From Segatella buccae ATCC 33574 (lineage in GTDB: Bacteria > Bacteroidota > Bacteroidia > Bacteroidales > Bacteroidaceae), in the NCBI RefSeq assembly GCF_000184945.1, contig NZ_GL586311.1, positions 2,195,601 to 2,259,600 of the forward strand: a stretch of 64,000 bases of DNA. Reading direction: 5' to 3'. The translations under genes and the position numbers were made by a program. This document shows, one piece after another, positions 41,148-49,915 of the stretch (its first letter is position 1; each line of letters opens with the position of its first letter). Below the pieces are notes generated by a model, which saw nothing but the letters and a program-made list of their open reading frames with translations, was not told where the DNA came from and ran no database searches.

Positions 41148-42686
41148 TTATTTGCCGATGCAAAAGTGTTTGAAAATGTTGGCGAGGACTTCGTTAGGGG
41201 TGATTTGCCCACCTGTAATTTCGGATAGTTGGTCGAGGCAGATGTGAAGTTCTTCGCTGACGAGATCGCCACTAAGATTAGCATGAAGGGCATCTTGCAC
41301 ACGGATAATATCTTGTTTGGCATGGAGAAGGGCATCGTAATGACGTGCATTGGTGACAATAATGTCGTTTTCTGAGATATTTGGAATATTGGAAGCTTTG
41401 TAGATAGCTGCCTCAAGATTAGATATATTGAAGCCTTGTTTGGCTGATATGAAAACCTCATCATATATCCACTCAAGTTGAGTGGGAGAGGGATAAAGAA
41501 TGGGAGACCCTGATGCGTTATCAGAATCTGGCCTCTCCTTGGAATAAAGTTGTGTTTTCTTAGAGTAAGATGGTGCTTCTTTTTTCTCTTTGATGCAATG
41601 CGATCTTTCTTGAAAACCATGTAGACATTCTTGAGGGTAAGAAGGAGAATGTGTCAGGGCAATATCCACTTTATTATGCACAAGTATTACGTTTTTCCCG
41701 ATACATTTGCTCCTCATATCTTCTTGTTCCAAAGCGGAGGGAGAAGTGTCAATCATCCAGACAACAACGGTAGCCTGATCTATTTTTTGATATGTCCTGT
41801 CAATGCCTATCCGTTCAACTTCATCTTCTGTCTTCCGTATGCCGGCCGTGTCGATAAAGCGGAAAGCGACACCATTGATCAGGGTGGTGTCTTCTATAGT
41901 GTCACGGGTTGTACCATGAATGTCAGACACGATGGCACGCTCTTCGTGAAGAAGTCGGTTGAGAAGGGTTGATTTTCCGACATTAGTCTTGCCGACAATG
42001 GCAACGGGAATACCATTCTTGAGAGCATTTCCCGTTTCAAAACTTTGTATTAAAGATGTAATCTTCTCGTCAATCTGACAAGCTAACTCCAAAAGTTGCT
42101 TCCTATCTGCAAATTCCAGTTCTTCGTGGTCTGAAAAATCGAGTTCAAGCTCAAGCAAAGATGTCATTTTCAGAAGTCGGTCGCGTAATAATATAAGTTC
42201 GTTTGAAAAATGCCCTTTCAATTGACTGATTGCCATTTTATGGGTTGCACGGTTTGTCGATGCTATCAAATCTGCAACGGCTTCTGCTTGTGAGAGATCC
42301 ATTTTCCCATTTAGATAGGCTCGTTGGGTGTATTCTCCCGGTTCTGCTTGTCTGCACCCATTTTGGATTAACAGGTGAAGTACTTCTTGTAAGATGTATT
42401 GTGAGCCATGGCAAGAAAATTCAACAGCATCTTCTCCTGTATAGCTAAAAGGGGCCCGATAGACGCTTGCCATTACATCATCAATAGTTTCACGGTTGTG
42501 ATTGACGATCTCTCCATAGTGGAGCGTGTTTCCCTTAGCATTTGCCAGTTTCCGTCCACTTTTTGCCTTGAATATGTGGTCTGCAATTTTGATGGCTTCG
42601 GATCCGCTGACCCTGACAACACCAATTGCCCCTCCCGCCGGAGTGGCGAGAGCGCAAATGGTATTGGTTGTCAAATTATTCGGCAT
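41148..42686 (-). CDS. mnmE: tRNA modification GTPase MnmE, with an unusual insertion
   Basis: This 512-residue GTPase works with MnmG to modify the wobble uridine of certain tRNAs. The N-terminal tetrahydrofolate-binding domain has CALATPAGGAIGVVRVSG and FSYTGEDAVEFSCHG. The G domain has G1 in GKTNVGKSTLLN, G2/G3 in GTTRDTIED and DTAGIRKTEDEVE, and G4 in HNKVD. The C-terminus ends in FCIGK, whose Cys is conserved. Between G4 and the G5 motif (SAKQG) there are about 70 residues rich in Ser, Lys and charged residues (roughly 340-410), against about 20-30 in typical MnmE. The extra stretch looks flexible. It keeps the frame, so the gene appears functional. Confidence 0.93.
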   Translation of the reverse strand: MPNNLTTNTICALATPAGGAIGVVRVSGSEAIKIADHIFKAKSGRKLANAKGNTLHYGEIVNHNRETIDDVMASVYRAPFSYTGEDAVEFSCHGSQYILQEVLHLLIQNGCRQAEPGEYTQRAYLNGKMDLSQAEAVADLIASTNRATHKMAISQLKGHFSNELILLRDRLLKMTSLLELELDFSDHEELEFADRKQLLELACQIDEKITSLIQSFETGNALKNGIPVAIVGKTNVGKSTLLNRLLHEERAIVSDIHGTTRDTIEDTTLINGVAFRFIDTAGIRKTEDEVERIGIDRTYQKIDQATVVVWMIDTSPSALEQEDMRSKCIGKNVILVHNKVDIALTHSPSYPQECLHGFQERSHCIKEKKEAPSYSKKTQLYSKERPDSDNASGSPILYPSPTQLEWIYDEVFISAKQGFNISNLEAAIYKASNIPNISENDIIVTNARHYDALLHAKQDIIRVQDALHANLSGDLVSEELHICLDQLSEITGGQITPNEVLANIFKHFCIGK

Positions 42687-42718
42687 TCTCTTTTTATGCG
42701 AAATTACAACGGTCCGGA

Positions 42719-43591
42719 TTAAATTCTATCCAGGACTTTAACGATAAGCTGATCTATCGTATTTTTATATCCTGTATTCGCCTCCTTGACACGGCGATTA
42801 GCGATGACCAGACAACATGTAAGAGCCTTATGACCCATGAGTTTTGAAAGACCGGCAACGGCACTACTCTCCATCTCAAAATTGGTGATGTGCAGGCCGT
42901 CGTAAGTAAAGTTCTCCACTTTTTCATTTTGTTTCGGATCGGCCAATGGAATGCGGAGTTCGCGTCCTTGCGGTCCAAAGAAACCACCACAGGCTATTGT
43001 CACGCCCCGCACCATATCATCCTGAGCTATGCGATCGAGCAGTTCCTTATCGGCATCAACCGTATAGGGATCACACAGTTGCGGGTTCCAGTTCATGTGT
43101 GCCTTGAAAGCTTTTTCAAACTCCAGATCACAAACCTCATTACGCCCGGCGTAGAAGTTGAGCAGTCCGTCAAAACCGATACTCTTTTGGCTGGCAACAA
43201 ACGTTCCGGTAGGAGTGTACATTTGAAGTCCACCACATGTACCGATGCGGACAAAAGTCAATTGGCGGAACTCCGACTTCTCCGTACGTGTAGCGAAATC
43301 GATGTTGGCCAAAGCATCCATTTCGTTAACGACAATGTCTATGTTGTCGCATCCGATGCCGGTGGACTGGACGGTAATGCGTTTCCCCTTGTATCGGCCG
43401 GTCACGGTGCGGAACTCCCGATTTTCGACCTCTTCTTCAATATCTGTGAAGTGCGATGCCACCAATGATACCCGCCCGGGATCACCTACAAGAATAATCT
43501 TATCGGCAAGGTGTTCCGGCTTGAGGTGAAGGTGGAAAATGCTCCCGTCACCATTGATAATCAATTCAGATTCGGCAAAATACTTGTTCAT
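42719..43591 (-). CDS. udp: Nucleoside phosphorylase, uridine-phosphorylase-like
   Basis: This 290-residue enzyme of the NP-I family uses phosphate to cleave a nucleoside into base and ribose 1-phosphate. Motifs are ILVGDPGRVSLVA near the start, the phosphate-binding RTVTGRYKGKRITVQSTGIG, VRIGTCGGLQ, and the late ITNFEMESSAVAGLSKLMGH with the ribose-binding Met-Glu. Length and motifs suit uridine phosphorylase, but purine or broad nucleosides are possible. It fits with the nucleoside permease encoded at 9001. It is on the same strand as the NfnAB gene, with a hairpin between them. Confidence 0.85.
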   Translation of the reverse strand: MNKYFAESELIINGDGSIFHLHLKPEHLADKIILVGDPGRVSLVASHFTDIEEEVENREFRTVTGRYKGKRITVQSTGIGCDNIDIVVNEMDALANIDFATRTEKSEFRQLTFVRIGTCGGLQMYTPTGTFVASQKSIGFDGLLNFYAGRNEVCDLEFEKAFKAHMNWNPQLCDPYTVDADKELLDRIAQDDMVRGVTIACGGFFGPQGRELRIPLADPKQNEKVENFTYDGLHITNFEMESSAVAGLSKLMGHKALTCCLVIANRRVKEANTGYKNTIDQLIVKVLDRI

Positions 43592-43691
43592 GCGTTTTTA
43601 GATTTTAGTTATTAAAATTTTCTTCCATTCTTCTCGTGAATTACAAAGGTAAGAAAAAAAAACGAGACAAGAAAACATTTGGCGTTTTTTT

Positions 43692-43798
43692 ATTTTAAGA
43701 ACGCGATGACACCCTTTTCTGAAGGCCTAATTCGCCTTTTTCAGAGAAAGTAAGATGTGGCAAACAGAGGCTGTCAATGAAAGCCTTTCTGTTTGCCA
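43692..43798 (-). terminator. Hairpins between the NfnAB gene and the phosphorylase gene
   Basis: TGGCAAACAGA-GGCT (43758-43772) pairs with AGCC-TCTGTTTGCCA (to 43798), a strong stem of about 15 bp. A weaker hairpin (CTGAAGGC/GCCTTTTTCAG) lies beside it near 43720-43745. They probably end the NfnAB transcript, though the T tract is poor. The rest of this 298-base gap holds nothing recognisable. Confidence 0.5.
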
Positions 43799-43889
43799 TT
43801 ATTTGTCATATCATGTTATGCAAATGCCATAAAAGTATTAAACGTTTGCAGATAGGATATGGAAAACTGTAATTACGGTTATTGAAGCC

Positions 43890-46250
43890 CTACGCAAGGA
43901 GCTGTCCTGCCATATTGGCTGCCGCCCGCCGTCCGTCGCCCATGGCAAGAATCACGGTGGCCCCACCGCGCACGATGTCACCACCGGCGTAAATCTCCGG
44001 TCGCGAACTGCGCATCTGTTCATCTACGACTATCGTGTTTTTGCGACCAAGTTCGAGTCCTTCTATGGATTTGGGAACAAGTGGATTGGGACTTACGCCG
44101 ACTGCCACCACCACCTGATCACATTCCAACTTGACGGTTTCACCCGTTGCCTCCGGCCTACGACGACCGGAGGAGTCGGGCTCTCCCAAGGCCATGACAT
44201 CAAGAATAACTCCATTAACGCGCCCGGCCTCATCCGCCGTGTATTCTTTGGGATTATGGAGTGTGAGGAAACGTATACCTTCTTCCTTGGCATGTTTCAC
44301 CTCCTCAAGGCGTGCCGGCATTTCTTTTTCAGAGCGACGATAGACGAGCGTTACATCTGCCCCAAGGCGTTTGGCCGTGCGACAAGAGTCCATCGCTGTG
44401 TTGCCGCCCCCCACAACAATCACTTTTTTGCCAATATTGATGGGCGTATCCGTTTCGGGATTGGCTGCATCCATAAGATTGACACGTGTGAGATATTCGT
44501 TGGACGACATGACATTGATGAAGTTCTCTCCGGGAATGCCCATAAAATTGGGCAGTCCGGCACCGGAGCCCACAAAGATTCCCTTAAATCCTTTGCTTTG
44601 CAATTCGGCAATAGAAATGGTTTTGCCGACAATGACATCGGTCTGGAAATGGACTCCCATCTTTCGCAGATTGTCAATTTCGACATCGACGATCTTGTTG
44701 GGGAGTCGAAATTCCGGAATGCCATATTTCAAGACACCCCCTATCTCGTGGAGAGCCTCAAACACATAAACGTCAAAACCGCGCTTGACCATGTCGCCGG
44801 CAAAGCTCAAACCGGCCGGCCCCGAACCAACAACAGCCACCTTGATGCCATTGGCCGGGTCCACATCGGGTAAGGCCATGCAGCCACTTTCCCGCTCATA
44901 GTCGGCCGCAAAACGTTCAAGATAACCTATGGCCACGGCCGGTTCGTTCATCTTCAGATGGATGCACCGGCTCTCGCACTGCTTCTCTTGAGGGCAAACG
45001 CGCCCACATACGGCGGGTAGAGCAGAAGTTTCTTTCAGCACCTTGGCTGCATTGAGTATTTCCCCACGCTCGATATTTTTGATAAACGAAGGAATGTTTA
45101 TGTTGACCGGACAGCCTTCGACACATGAGGGTTTGGCACAATCCAAACAACGTTTGGCTTCTCTCATGGCCAACTCTTTAGTTAGGCCCTTGTTCACCTC
45201 TTCCAGACGGGTCTTGGCGCGATAGACCGGATCCAGTTCCGGCATTGTGACGCGCTCAATGGCAGTACGCTCTTTAGGCTTCATGCTTTTTCGTAAGGCG
45301 ACACGCCATGCCGCACTTCGGTCGGTGAGTGACTGACTGTCACTCTCTGCCTCCATAGAGTGGGGGCTGCCGACAGTTGCATTAGCGTCGCTGTGGCGTG
45401 TGGCATCAGTTTGGCCGGCCTGTCGGGCAAGTTCCGGATGATAGTGCTCCAACTCTTCTTGCTCCACACGCTTGAATGTGCCCATGCGACTGAACATCTC
45501 ATCCCAGTCAACAAGATCACCATCGAACTCTGGCCCGTCAATGCACACAAACTTGGTCTTGCCGCCTATCGTCAGGCGGCAGGCACCGCACATCCCCGTA
45601 CCGTCAACCATAATCGTGTTGAGGGACACATCGTTGGGGATACCATATTTTTTGGCCATGAGCGAGCAGAACTTCATCATGATGGGTGGACCGATGGCCA
45701 ATACCTTGTCTACGTGCTCTTCATTGAAGATCTTTTCCATGCCCACAGTAATGACACCCTTTTCGCCGTATGAGCCGTCATCGGTCATGATAATCACCTT
45801 GTCGGAATATTTCTTCACTTCATCAACCATGATGACCAGGTCTTTTGTCCTGCCGGCCAATACCGATACCACTCTGTTTCCGGCCTGTTTGAATGCCGTC
45901 AGTATGGGAAGAATGGCGGCAATGCCGATTCCGCCTCCTGCACAGAGCACCGTACCGTAATTCTCTATGTGCGACGGCGTACCGAGGGGGCCCGCGATGT
46001 CTTGCACCTCATCTCCCACATTGAGTCGGCAGAGTTTGAGGGATGACAGGCCGACGGTCTGGATGACGAGTGTCAGTGTGCCTCGCTGCGCGTCAGACTT
46101 GGCTATGGTATAAGGAACCCGCTCACTCTTTTTGTCTACACGGACGATGATGAAATTGCCGGGCTTGCAGCTCTTGGCTATCAACGGTGCTTCAACCTCG
46201 ATGCAATAGACCTTTTCGGAAAACTGCTCTTTTCGGATAATCTTGTTCAT
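43890..46250 (-). CDS. Fused NADH-dependent ferredoxin:NADP+ oxidoreductase subunits (NfnA-NfnB / glutamate-synthase-like)
   Basis: This is a 786-residue fusion. The N-terminal part (about 1-280) is a PyrK/NfnA-type FAD/NAD domain with FIIVRVDKKSERVPYTI and GGGIGIAAILPI, and a [2Fe-2S]-type cysteine set in GTGMCGACRL and FVCIDG. A Ser/Asp-rich linker (about 280-320) leads to an NfnB/GltD-type part with cysteine clusters (CLDCAKPSCVEGCP, CGRVCPQEKQCESRC for 4Fe-4S centres) and two dinucleotide folds (GSGPAGLSFAGDM, GGGNTAMDSC, and final GGDIVRGGATVILAMGDGRRAA). Separate NfnA and NfnB normally bifurcate electrons between NADH, ferredoxin and NADPH; the fusion is common in Bacteroidetes. Annotated relatives are sometimes called glutamate synthase subunits. 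Confidence 0.88.
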   Translation of the reverse strand: MNKIIRKEQFSEKVYCIEVEAPLIAKSCKPGNFIIVRVDKKSERVPYTIAKSDAQRGTLTLVIQTVGLSSLKLCRLNVGDEVQDIAGPLGTPSHIENYGTVLCAGGGIGIAAILPILTAFKQAGNRVVSVLAGRTKDLVIMVDEVKKYSDKVIIMTDDGSYGEKGVITVGMEKIFNEEHVDKVLAIGPPIMMKFCSLMAKKYGIPNDVSLNTIMVDGTGMCGACRLTIGGKTKFVCIDGPEFDGDLVDWDEMFSRMGTFKRVEQEELEHYHPELARQAGQTDATRHSDANATVGSPHSMEAESDSQSLTDRSAAWRVALRKSMKPKERTAIERVTMPELDPVYRAKTRLEEVNKGLTKELAMREAKRCLDCAKPSCVEGCPVNINIPSFIKNIERGEILNAAKVLKETSALPAVCGRVCPQEKQCESRCIHLKMNEPAVAIGYLERFAADYERESGCMALPDVDPANGIKVAVVGSGPAGLSFAGDMVKRGFDVYVFEALHEIGGVLKYGIPEFRLPNKIVDVEIDNLRKMGVHFQTDVIVGKTISIAELQSKGFKGIFVGSGAGLPNFMGIPGENFINVMSSNEYLTRVNLMDAANPETDTPINIGKKVIVVGGGNTAMDSCRTAKRLGADVTLVYRRSEKEMPARLEEVKHAKEEGIRFLTLHNPKEYTADEAGRVNGVILDVMALGEPDSSGRRRPEATGETVKLECDQVVVAVGVSPNPLVPKSIEGLELGRKNTIVVDEQMRSSRPEIYAGGDIVRGGATVILAMGDGRRAAANMAGQLLA

Positions 46251-46282
46251 AATGTTTTTCGGGTTGTGGAGATTATTAAAAA

Positions 46283-46373
46283 GGTCCCTAAGAGAATGCC
46301 AAACTGCGTGTCTGCCACACGTGACGAAAAAATAGCAGAGTGAGGCTAAAAGCCCTCCATTCTCTTAGGAACC
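46283..46373 (-). ncRNA. Structured element with 16-base arms and a T tract between serS and the NfnAB gene
   Basis: On the minus strand GGTTCCTAAGAGAATG (46358-46373) pairs with CATTCTCTTAGGGACC (46283-46298): 16 pairs including one G-U. Inside are two further hairpins, GAGGgCT/AGCCTC (46342-46357) and CGTGT/ACACG (46307-46321), giving a three-way junction. TTTTTAATAAT follows the closing arm, 33 bases before the NfnAB ATG. It may be a complex terminator of serS, a regulatory leader (attenuator) of the NfnAB gene, or a small inverted-repeat element. Confidence 0.5.
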
Positions 46374-46412
46374 CCTCTTATGTTAGTTTATGAAACTTGG
46401 CGCGAGAACTGC

Positions 46413-47702
46413 TTAGAAGTTCTTGTCGTCGAGCATTTCAAAACCGCAGTAGGGAACCAACACCTTCGGCACACGGATGCCTTCGGGCATCTGGTTGTTC
46501 TCAATGATAGTGGCCACAATGCGCGGTAGGGCGAGTGCCGAACCGTTCAGGGTGTGACAAAGTTCTATCTTCTTGTCGTCGGAGTGGCGGTAGCGGCACT
46601 TCAGACGATTGGCCTGATAGCTTTCAAAATTGGAGACGGAAGAAACTTCCAACCAACGCTGCTGTGCTGCACTCCATGTCTCGAAGTCGTAGCAAATGGC
46701 AGAGGTAAAGCTCATGTCTCCACCGCACAGGCGAAGAATGTGGTAGGGTAGTTCCAACTTCTGCAACAGACCTTCTACGTGATTGAGCATTTCGTTGAGA
46801 CTATCATAAGAATGTTCAGGAGTGTCGATGCGCACTATCTCCACTTTGTCAAATTGGTGCAGACGGTTGAGTCCGCGCACATCCTTACCGTAACTTCCGG
46901 CTTCGCGGCGGAAGCAGGCCGAATAGGCACAACGCTTGATGGGGAGTTCTTTCTCGTCGAGTATCTCGTCGCGGAAAATGTTGGTTACCGGCACCTCGGC
47001 AGTCGGTATGAGGTAGAGATCGTCCAAGTTGGCATGATACATTTGGCCTTCCTTATCGGGCAACTGTCCTGTGCCATAGCCCGAAGCTTGATTGACGACA
47101 AACGGGGGCTGTACCTCCAGATAGCCTGCTTTGCGGGCTTCTTCAAGGAAAAAAGCTTCAAGGGCACGTTGGAAACGGGCCATCTTGCCAAGATAAACGG
47201 GGAATCCGGCTCCCGTGATTTTCACGCCCAAGTCGAAATCCACAAGATTGTATTTCTTCAGAAGATCCCAATGGCAGAGTGCACCGGCAGGCAATTCAGG
47301 TTTCTCTCCGCCCTCTTTCACGACAACATTGTCGCACGCGTCCTTACCTTCGGGCACGTCCTCATGGGGAATATTGGGAATGGCGCAGAGCTGTTCCACC
47401 AGCTCTTTTTCCGCTTTTTCCTGTTCTTCTTTCAGCTCATTTGAAGTGGTTTTCAATTCAGCCACCTTCATTTTGACAGCTTCTGCCTCCTCATTTTTTC
47501 CGCTTTTCATCAAGGCACCGATTTGCTTTGACAATCTGTTGGCCTCTTGCTTGTTGAGGTCAAACTTCTGTTGGGCATCCCGACGCCGGGTGTCGATGGC
47601 CAAGACCTTTTCAATAGCTTCACGGGCTCCATCAAAGTGCTTTTTCTCAAGCCCTTTGATAACACGCTCGGTTTCCTCACTGATGAGTTTAAGTGTAAGC
47701 AT
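46413..47702 (-). CDS. serS: Seryl-tRNA synthetase
   Basis: This 429-residue class II synthetase charges tRNA-Ser and tRNA-Sec. The N-terminal long coiled coil (about 30-105) binds the tRNA arm. The catalytic core shows PPFVVNQASGYGTGQLP, LIPTAEVPVTNIFRDEIL, motif 2 in AYSACFRREAGSYGKDVRGLNRLHQFDKVE, and motif 3 near CHTLNGSALALPRIVATIIEN. Length is typical. A TATCTTTG box on this strand (47745-47752) precedes it. The structured element at 46283-46373 lies in its 3' flank. Confidence 0.97.
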   Translation of the reverse strand: MLTLKLISEETERVIKGLEKKHFDGAREAIEKVLAIDTRRRDAQQKFDLNKQEANRLSKQIGALMKSGKNEEAEAVKMKVAELKTTSNELKEEQEKAEKELVEQLCAIPNIPHEDVPEGKDACDNVVVKEGGEKPELPAGALCHWDLLKKYNLVDFDLGVKITGAGFPVYLGKMARFQRALEAFFLEEARKAGYLEVQPPFVVNQASGYGTGQLPDKEGQMYHANLDDLYLIPTAEVPVTNIFRDEILDEKELPIKRCAYSACFRREAGSYGKDVRGLNRLHQFDKVEIVRIDTPEHSYDSLNEMLNHVEGLLQKLELPYHILRLCGGDMSFTSAICYDFETWSAAQQRWLEVSSVSNFESYQANRLKCRYRHSDDKKIELCHTLNGSALALPRIVATIIENNQMPEGIRVPKVLVPYCGFEMLDDKNF

Positions 47703-47744
47703 AGCTTGTTAATATTTTTAATTACGTAATCTTTTTCTTGCTTG

Positions 47745-47752
47745 CAAAGATA
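47745..47752 (-). promoter_or_regulatory. -7 box of serS
   Basis: The minus strand reads TATCTTTG, giving a leader of about 40 bases. Confidence 0.5.
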
Positions 47753-47989
47753 CAGTTTTTTTTGGAGAAAAATATCAAGGAGACGGTTAAATGCATGTGC
47801 GGCTGTTAAAAACAAGCCGGCATGGGGCTGTTTGCTTTATTCTGTCAACTTTATTTGCCGGAAAATAGCAGGATGAATCGTATATAGCGAAACTTATCTA
47901 AGTTTTGAAAATAATTTACACACTTTCCCTCTGTGGAAGAATGCCCATGTGTGCTGACCGGATGTGGAAACTCGGATTTATGCAACTTC

Positions 47990-48115
47990 ACGGTCACGGG
48001 GCCCTAACGGCAAAGTAAAAGGGCCACACTTGACACGCAATTTGGGCTTAGTCAAAAGCTCACTGTAGCTGGATTACCGTGCTGTTTGGCCCGAATGGAG
48101 CCCCCAAACGGTCGT
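47990..48115 (-). repeat. Extragenic repeat body C
   Basis: On the minus strand the blocks follow the same order as copies A and B: GGCTCCATTCGGGCCAAAC, then GTCAAGTGTGGCCCTTTTAC (plus-strand 48016-48034), then GGGCCCC. It lies just downstream of micro-unit C. Confidence 0.5.
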
Positions 48116-48121
48116 ATAAAG

Positions 48122-48189
48122 AAAAAGGGAAGCACTTATATGCTTCCCTTGCCGGTGCAAAGTTACAATAAAATGTCACCAAATGCAAA
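48122..48189 (-). repeat. Promoter-terminator micro-unit, copy C
   Basis: On the minus strand: TTTG (48186-48189), 20 bases, TAACTTTG (48158-48165), 9 bases, then hairpin GGGAAGCA/TGCTTCCC (48127-48148) and a T run. It keeps the promoter spacing and hairpin of copies A and B but lacks the ATG seen in those, which argues that the unit is not coding. Confidence 0.7.
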
Positions 48190-48344
48190 CGTGTGCAGAA
48201 TTGTATTGACAAAATCACTTAGGGAAGGAAGAGGATGAGGCGGAATCGCTACCATCAGGGCAAACCTGTCACTTCAGTACAGGGCAATAGGGGAGAGACC
48301 GGCCTCCCGGCAGCAAGAACTTTTGAACTGGTGTCTCATAAACG

Positions 48345-48381
48345 CAGAAATGCCAACTCCCGGGTGGGAATTGGCATTCTA
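48345..48381 (-). terminator. Hairpin after rpmA
   Basis: AGAATGCCAATTCCC pairs with GGGAGTTGGCATTTCT on the minus strand, 27 bases after the rpmA stop. The T tract is weak. Confidence 0.5.
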
Positions 48382-48407
48382 TGTTTGTTTGGAATAGTGT
48401 TTTGCTT

Positions 48408-48698
48408 TTAGGCCTCGACTTTCTTGGTCTTCTCGGCGTAAACCTCAGGAGAGAGCACTGAGACTGTACTCTTGTCGCGACGTCCCTTGTGGAAGTACAC
48501 AACACCGTCGGTCAATGCATAGAGTGTGTCGTCTTTGCCTTGAGCTACGTTCTCGCCGGGGAAATGCTTGTTACCACGCTGACGCACGATGATGTTGCCG
48601 GCGATGATCTTCTGACCACCCCAAATCTTAACACCAAGCCGCTGTGAAGCTGATTCACGGCCGTTCTTAGAACTACCTACACCTTTCTTATGTGCCAT
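48408..48698 (-). CDS. rpmA: 50S ribosomal protein L27
   Basis: This 96-residue basic protein has the L27 start [24 protein letters not shown] and the core [36 protein letters not shown]. Its N-terminal tail reaches toward the peptidyl-transferase centre of the ribosome. It follows rplU by 18 bases, the universal bacterial order, so they form one operon. No Firmicutes-type N-terminal extension is present. Confidence 0.97.
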   Translation of the reverse strand: MAHKKGVGSSKNGRESASQRLGVKIWGGQKIIAGNIIVRQRGNKHFPGENVAQGKDDTLYALTDGVVYFHKGRRDKSTVSVLSPEVYAEKTKKVEA

Positions 48699-48716
48699 TT
48701 CTTGTTCCTCCTAACG

Positions 48717-49034
48717 TTAAGCGATTACTGATTTAACTTCAACCTCTGTGAACTGCTGGCGGTGGCCATTGCGTTTCCGATAGCCCTTGCGGCGCTTCAT
48801 CTTGAAGACAATGATCTTGTCTCCCTTCACGAGCGGGTTCACAACTTCTACTACTACCTTTGCACCATTTACAGTAGGCGCGCCGACTGTGACCGTGCCG
48901 TCGTTGTCAACGAGAAGCACCTTGTCAAATTCAACAGTCTTACCGGTTTCAACATCTTTGATGTGGTTGATGAAGAGCTTCTTGCCCTGCTCTACCTTGA
49001 ACTGCTGACCGTTAATTTCTACAATTGCGTACAT
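48717..49034 (-). CDS. rplU: 50S ribosomal protein L21
   Basis: This 105-residue protein begins [21 protein letters not shown] and ends in a basic tail ([24 protein letters not shown]), both diagnostic of L21. It is the first gene of the L21-L27 operon. The promoter box is at 49121-49128 on this strand; the ~85-base leader contains a GGCAT/ATGCC inversion that could be an autoregulatory structure, which is inference. Confidence 0.97.
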   Translation of the reverse strand: MYAIVEINGQQFKVEQGKKLFINHIKDVETGKTVEFDKVLLVDNDGTVTVGAPTVNGAKVVVEVVNPLVKGDKIIVFKMKRRKGYRKRNGHRQQFTEVEVKSVIA

Positions 49035-49120
49035 TATTTATATAATATAAACGGGTTTCTCCGCAAGGCGACAGGCATCATGCCCATACTTTCCCAAGCC
49101 TCCACGGACTAAATCGCGCG

Positions 49121-49128
49121 CAAAGTTA
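49121..49128 (-). promoter_or_regulatory. -7 box of rplU-rpmA
   Basis: The minus strand reads TAACTTTG, giving a leader of about 85 bases before rplU. Confidence 0.55.
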
Positions 49129-49243
49129 CTAATTTTTGCGGATAGAAGCGAGAGAACCGCGCAAGTATGACTGATATTTTAAGAAGTATTAACCCTTTAG
49201 GCGGTCAAGTGGAGGAATGGAGCCTCTCTGTAGGCCTGCTCTC

Positions 49244-49846
49244 TTATCTGAGATCAATGACCTCGGTATGGGGGAAATCTTTCGAACGGAACACAAAGGT
49301 AGCATCCGACTGGTTCTTGGCCTTGAAATTGGAAATGTTGATAGTAGTCCAGTTAGTGCCATTCCTCATCTTCACAAGCGAGGGCACATGGGTCGTGCGG
49401 TTTATGGTGATATATAGTTCCTGAACCGTGCGATTTTTGTTTTGCGCTGACAGATGCACCACATGGTTGGAGCCGGTGGTGGTAAGCGTGGCATCATATC
49501 CGGTCTTGTAGATGTTGATGAAGCTATACGGATTCATGGCCATTTGCTGTGCCTGCGTGGGATGTGTGACATTCACCTCATTTGTTTTTCGCAAATAGCT
49601 CCATTGCGTTTTGCCGTCGTACCAGACGATGGCCTCTGAGGTGTTGGCTTGGAATTTATTGCCTTTAATGGCCAATGTGCCGCTGATTGTCCCATATTGG
49701 GAGCCTGTCAATTTGAAGTTTGCCTGCGCACCTCCCTTGCGGCCTATGACTGCTGCGGTCTTGTCAAGTACCTGCCGGGCTGTCTGTCCTTGGGAGCAGA
49801 GGCTTACGACGATGGCCAGTGCCATCAAAACAATCTTCTTTTTCAT
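49244..49846 (-). CDS. LolA-like periplasmic lipoprotein carrier
   Basis: This is a 200-residue exported protein with a signal peptide (MKKKIVLMALAIVVSLCSQGQ). The mature part has the LolA-like half-barrel pattern: QVLDKTAAVIGRKGGAQANFKL, then GTLAIKGNKFQANTSEAIVWYDGKTQWSYL, then VNVTHPTQAQ. LolA carries lipoproteins across the periplasm to the outer membrane. The ATG at 49846 starts the signal peptide. It directly follows ftsK on the same strand, 69 bases after the ftsK stop, an arrangement often seen in this phylum. Confidence 0.82.
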   Translation of the reverse strand: MKKKIVLMALAIVVSLCSQGQTARQVLDKTAAVIGRKGGAQANFKLTGSQYGTISGTLAIKGNKFQANTSEAIVWYDGKTQWSYLRKTNEVNVTHPTQAQQMAMNPYSFINIYKTGYDATLTTTGSNHVVHLSAQNKNRTVQELYITINRTTHVPSLVKMRNGTNWTTINISNFKAKNQSDATFVFRSKDFPHTEVIDLR

Positions 49847-49915
49847 ATTTGCGTATGTTTTGTTTCTACTCTGTTTGAAAGTGTCGCTAGCTAAATGCCA
49901 ATATCTCAAACGGAG

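Larger units (their letters stand above)
47703..48407. other. Gene-free stretch with repeat element C
   Basis: This 705-base gap holds the serS promoter box (47745-47752), repeat body C (about 47990-48115), micro-unit C on the minus strand (48122-48189) and a hairpin after rpmA (48345-48381). No protein or tRNA gene is visible. Confidence 0.6.

Noticed and set aside
43890..46250. The NfnA-NfnB fusion as a novel enzyme
   Set aside because: Fused forms of this pair are, to my knowledge, common in Bacteroidetes, so it is recorded as a feature only.
48269..48505. 78-residue open frame overlapping the end of rpmA
   Set aside because: It overlaps rpmA and the following hairpin in another frame and has no homology that I can recognise.
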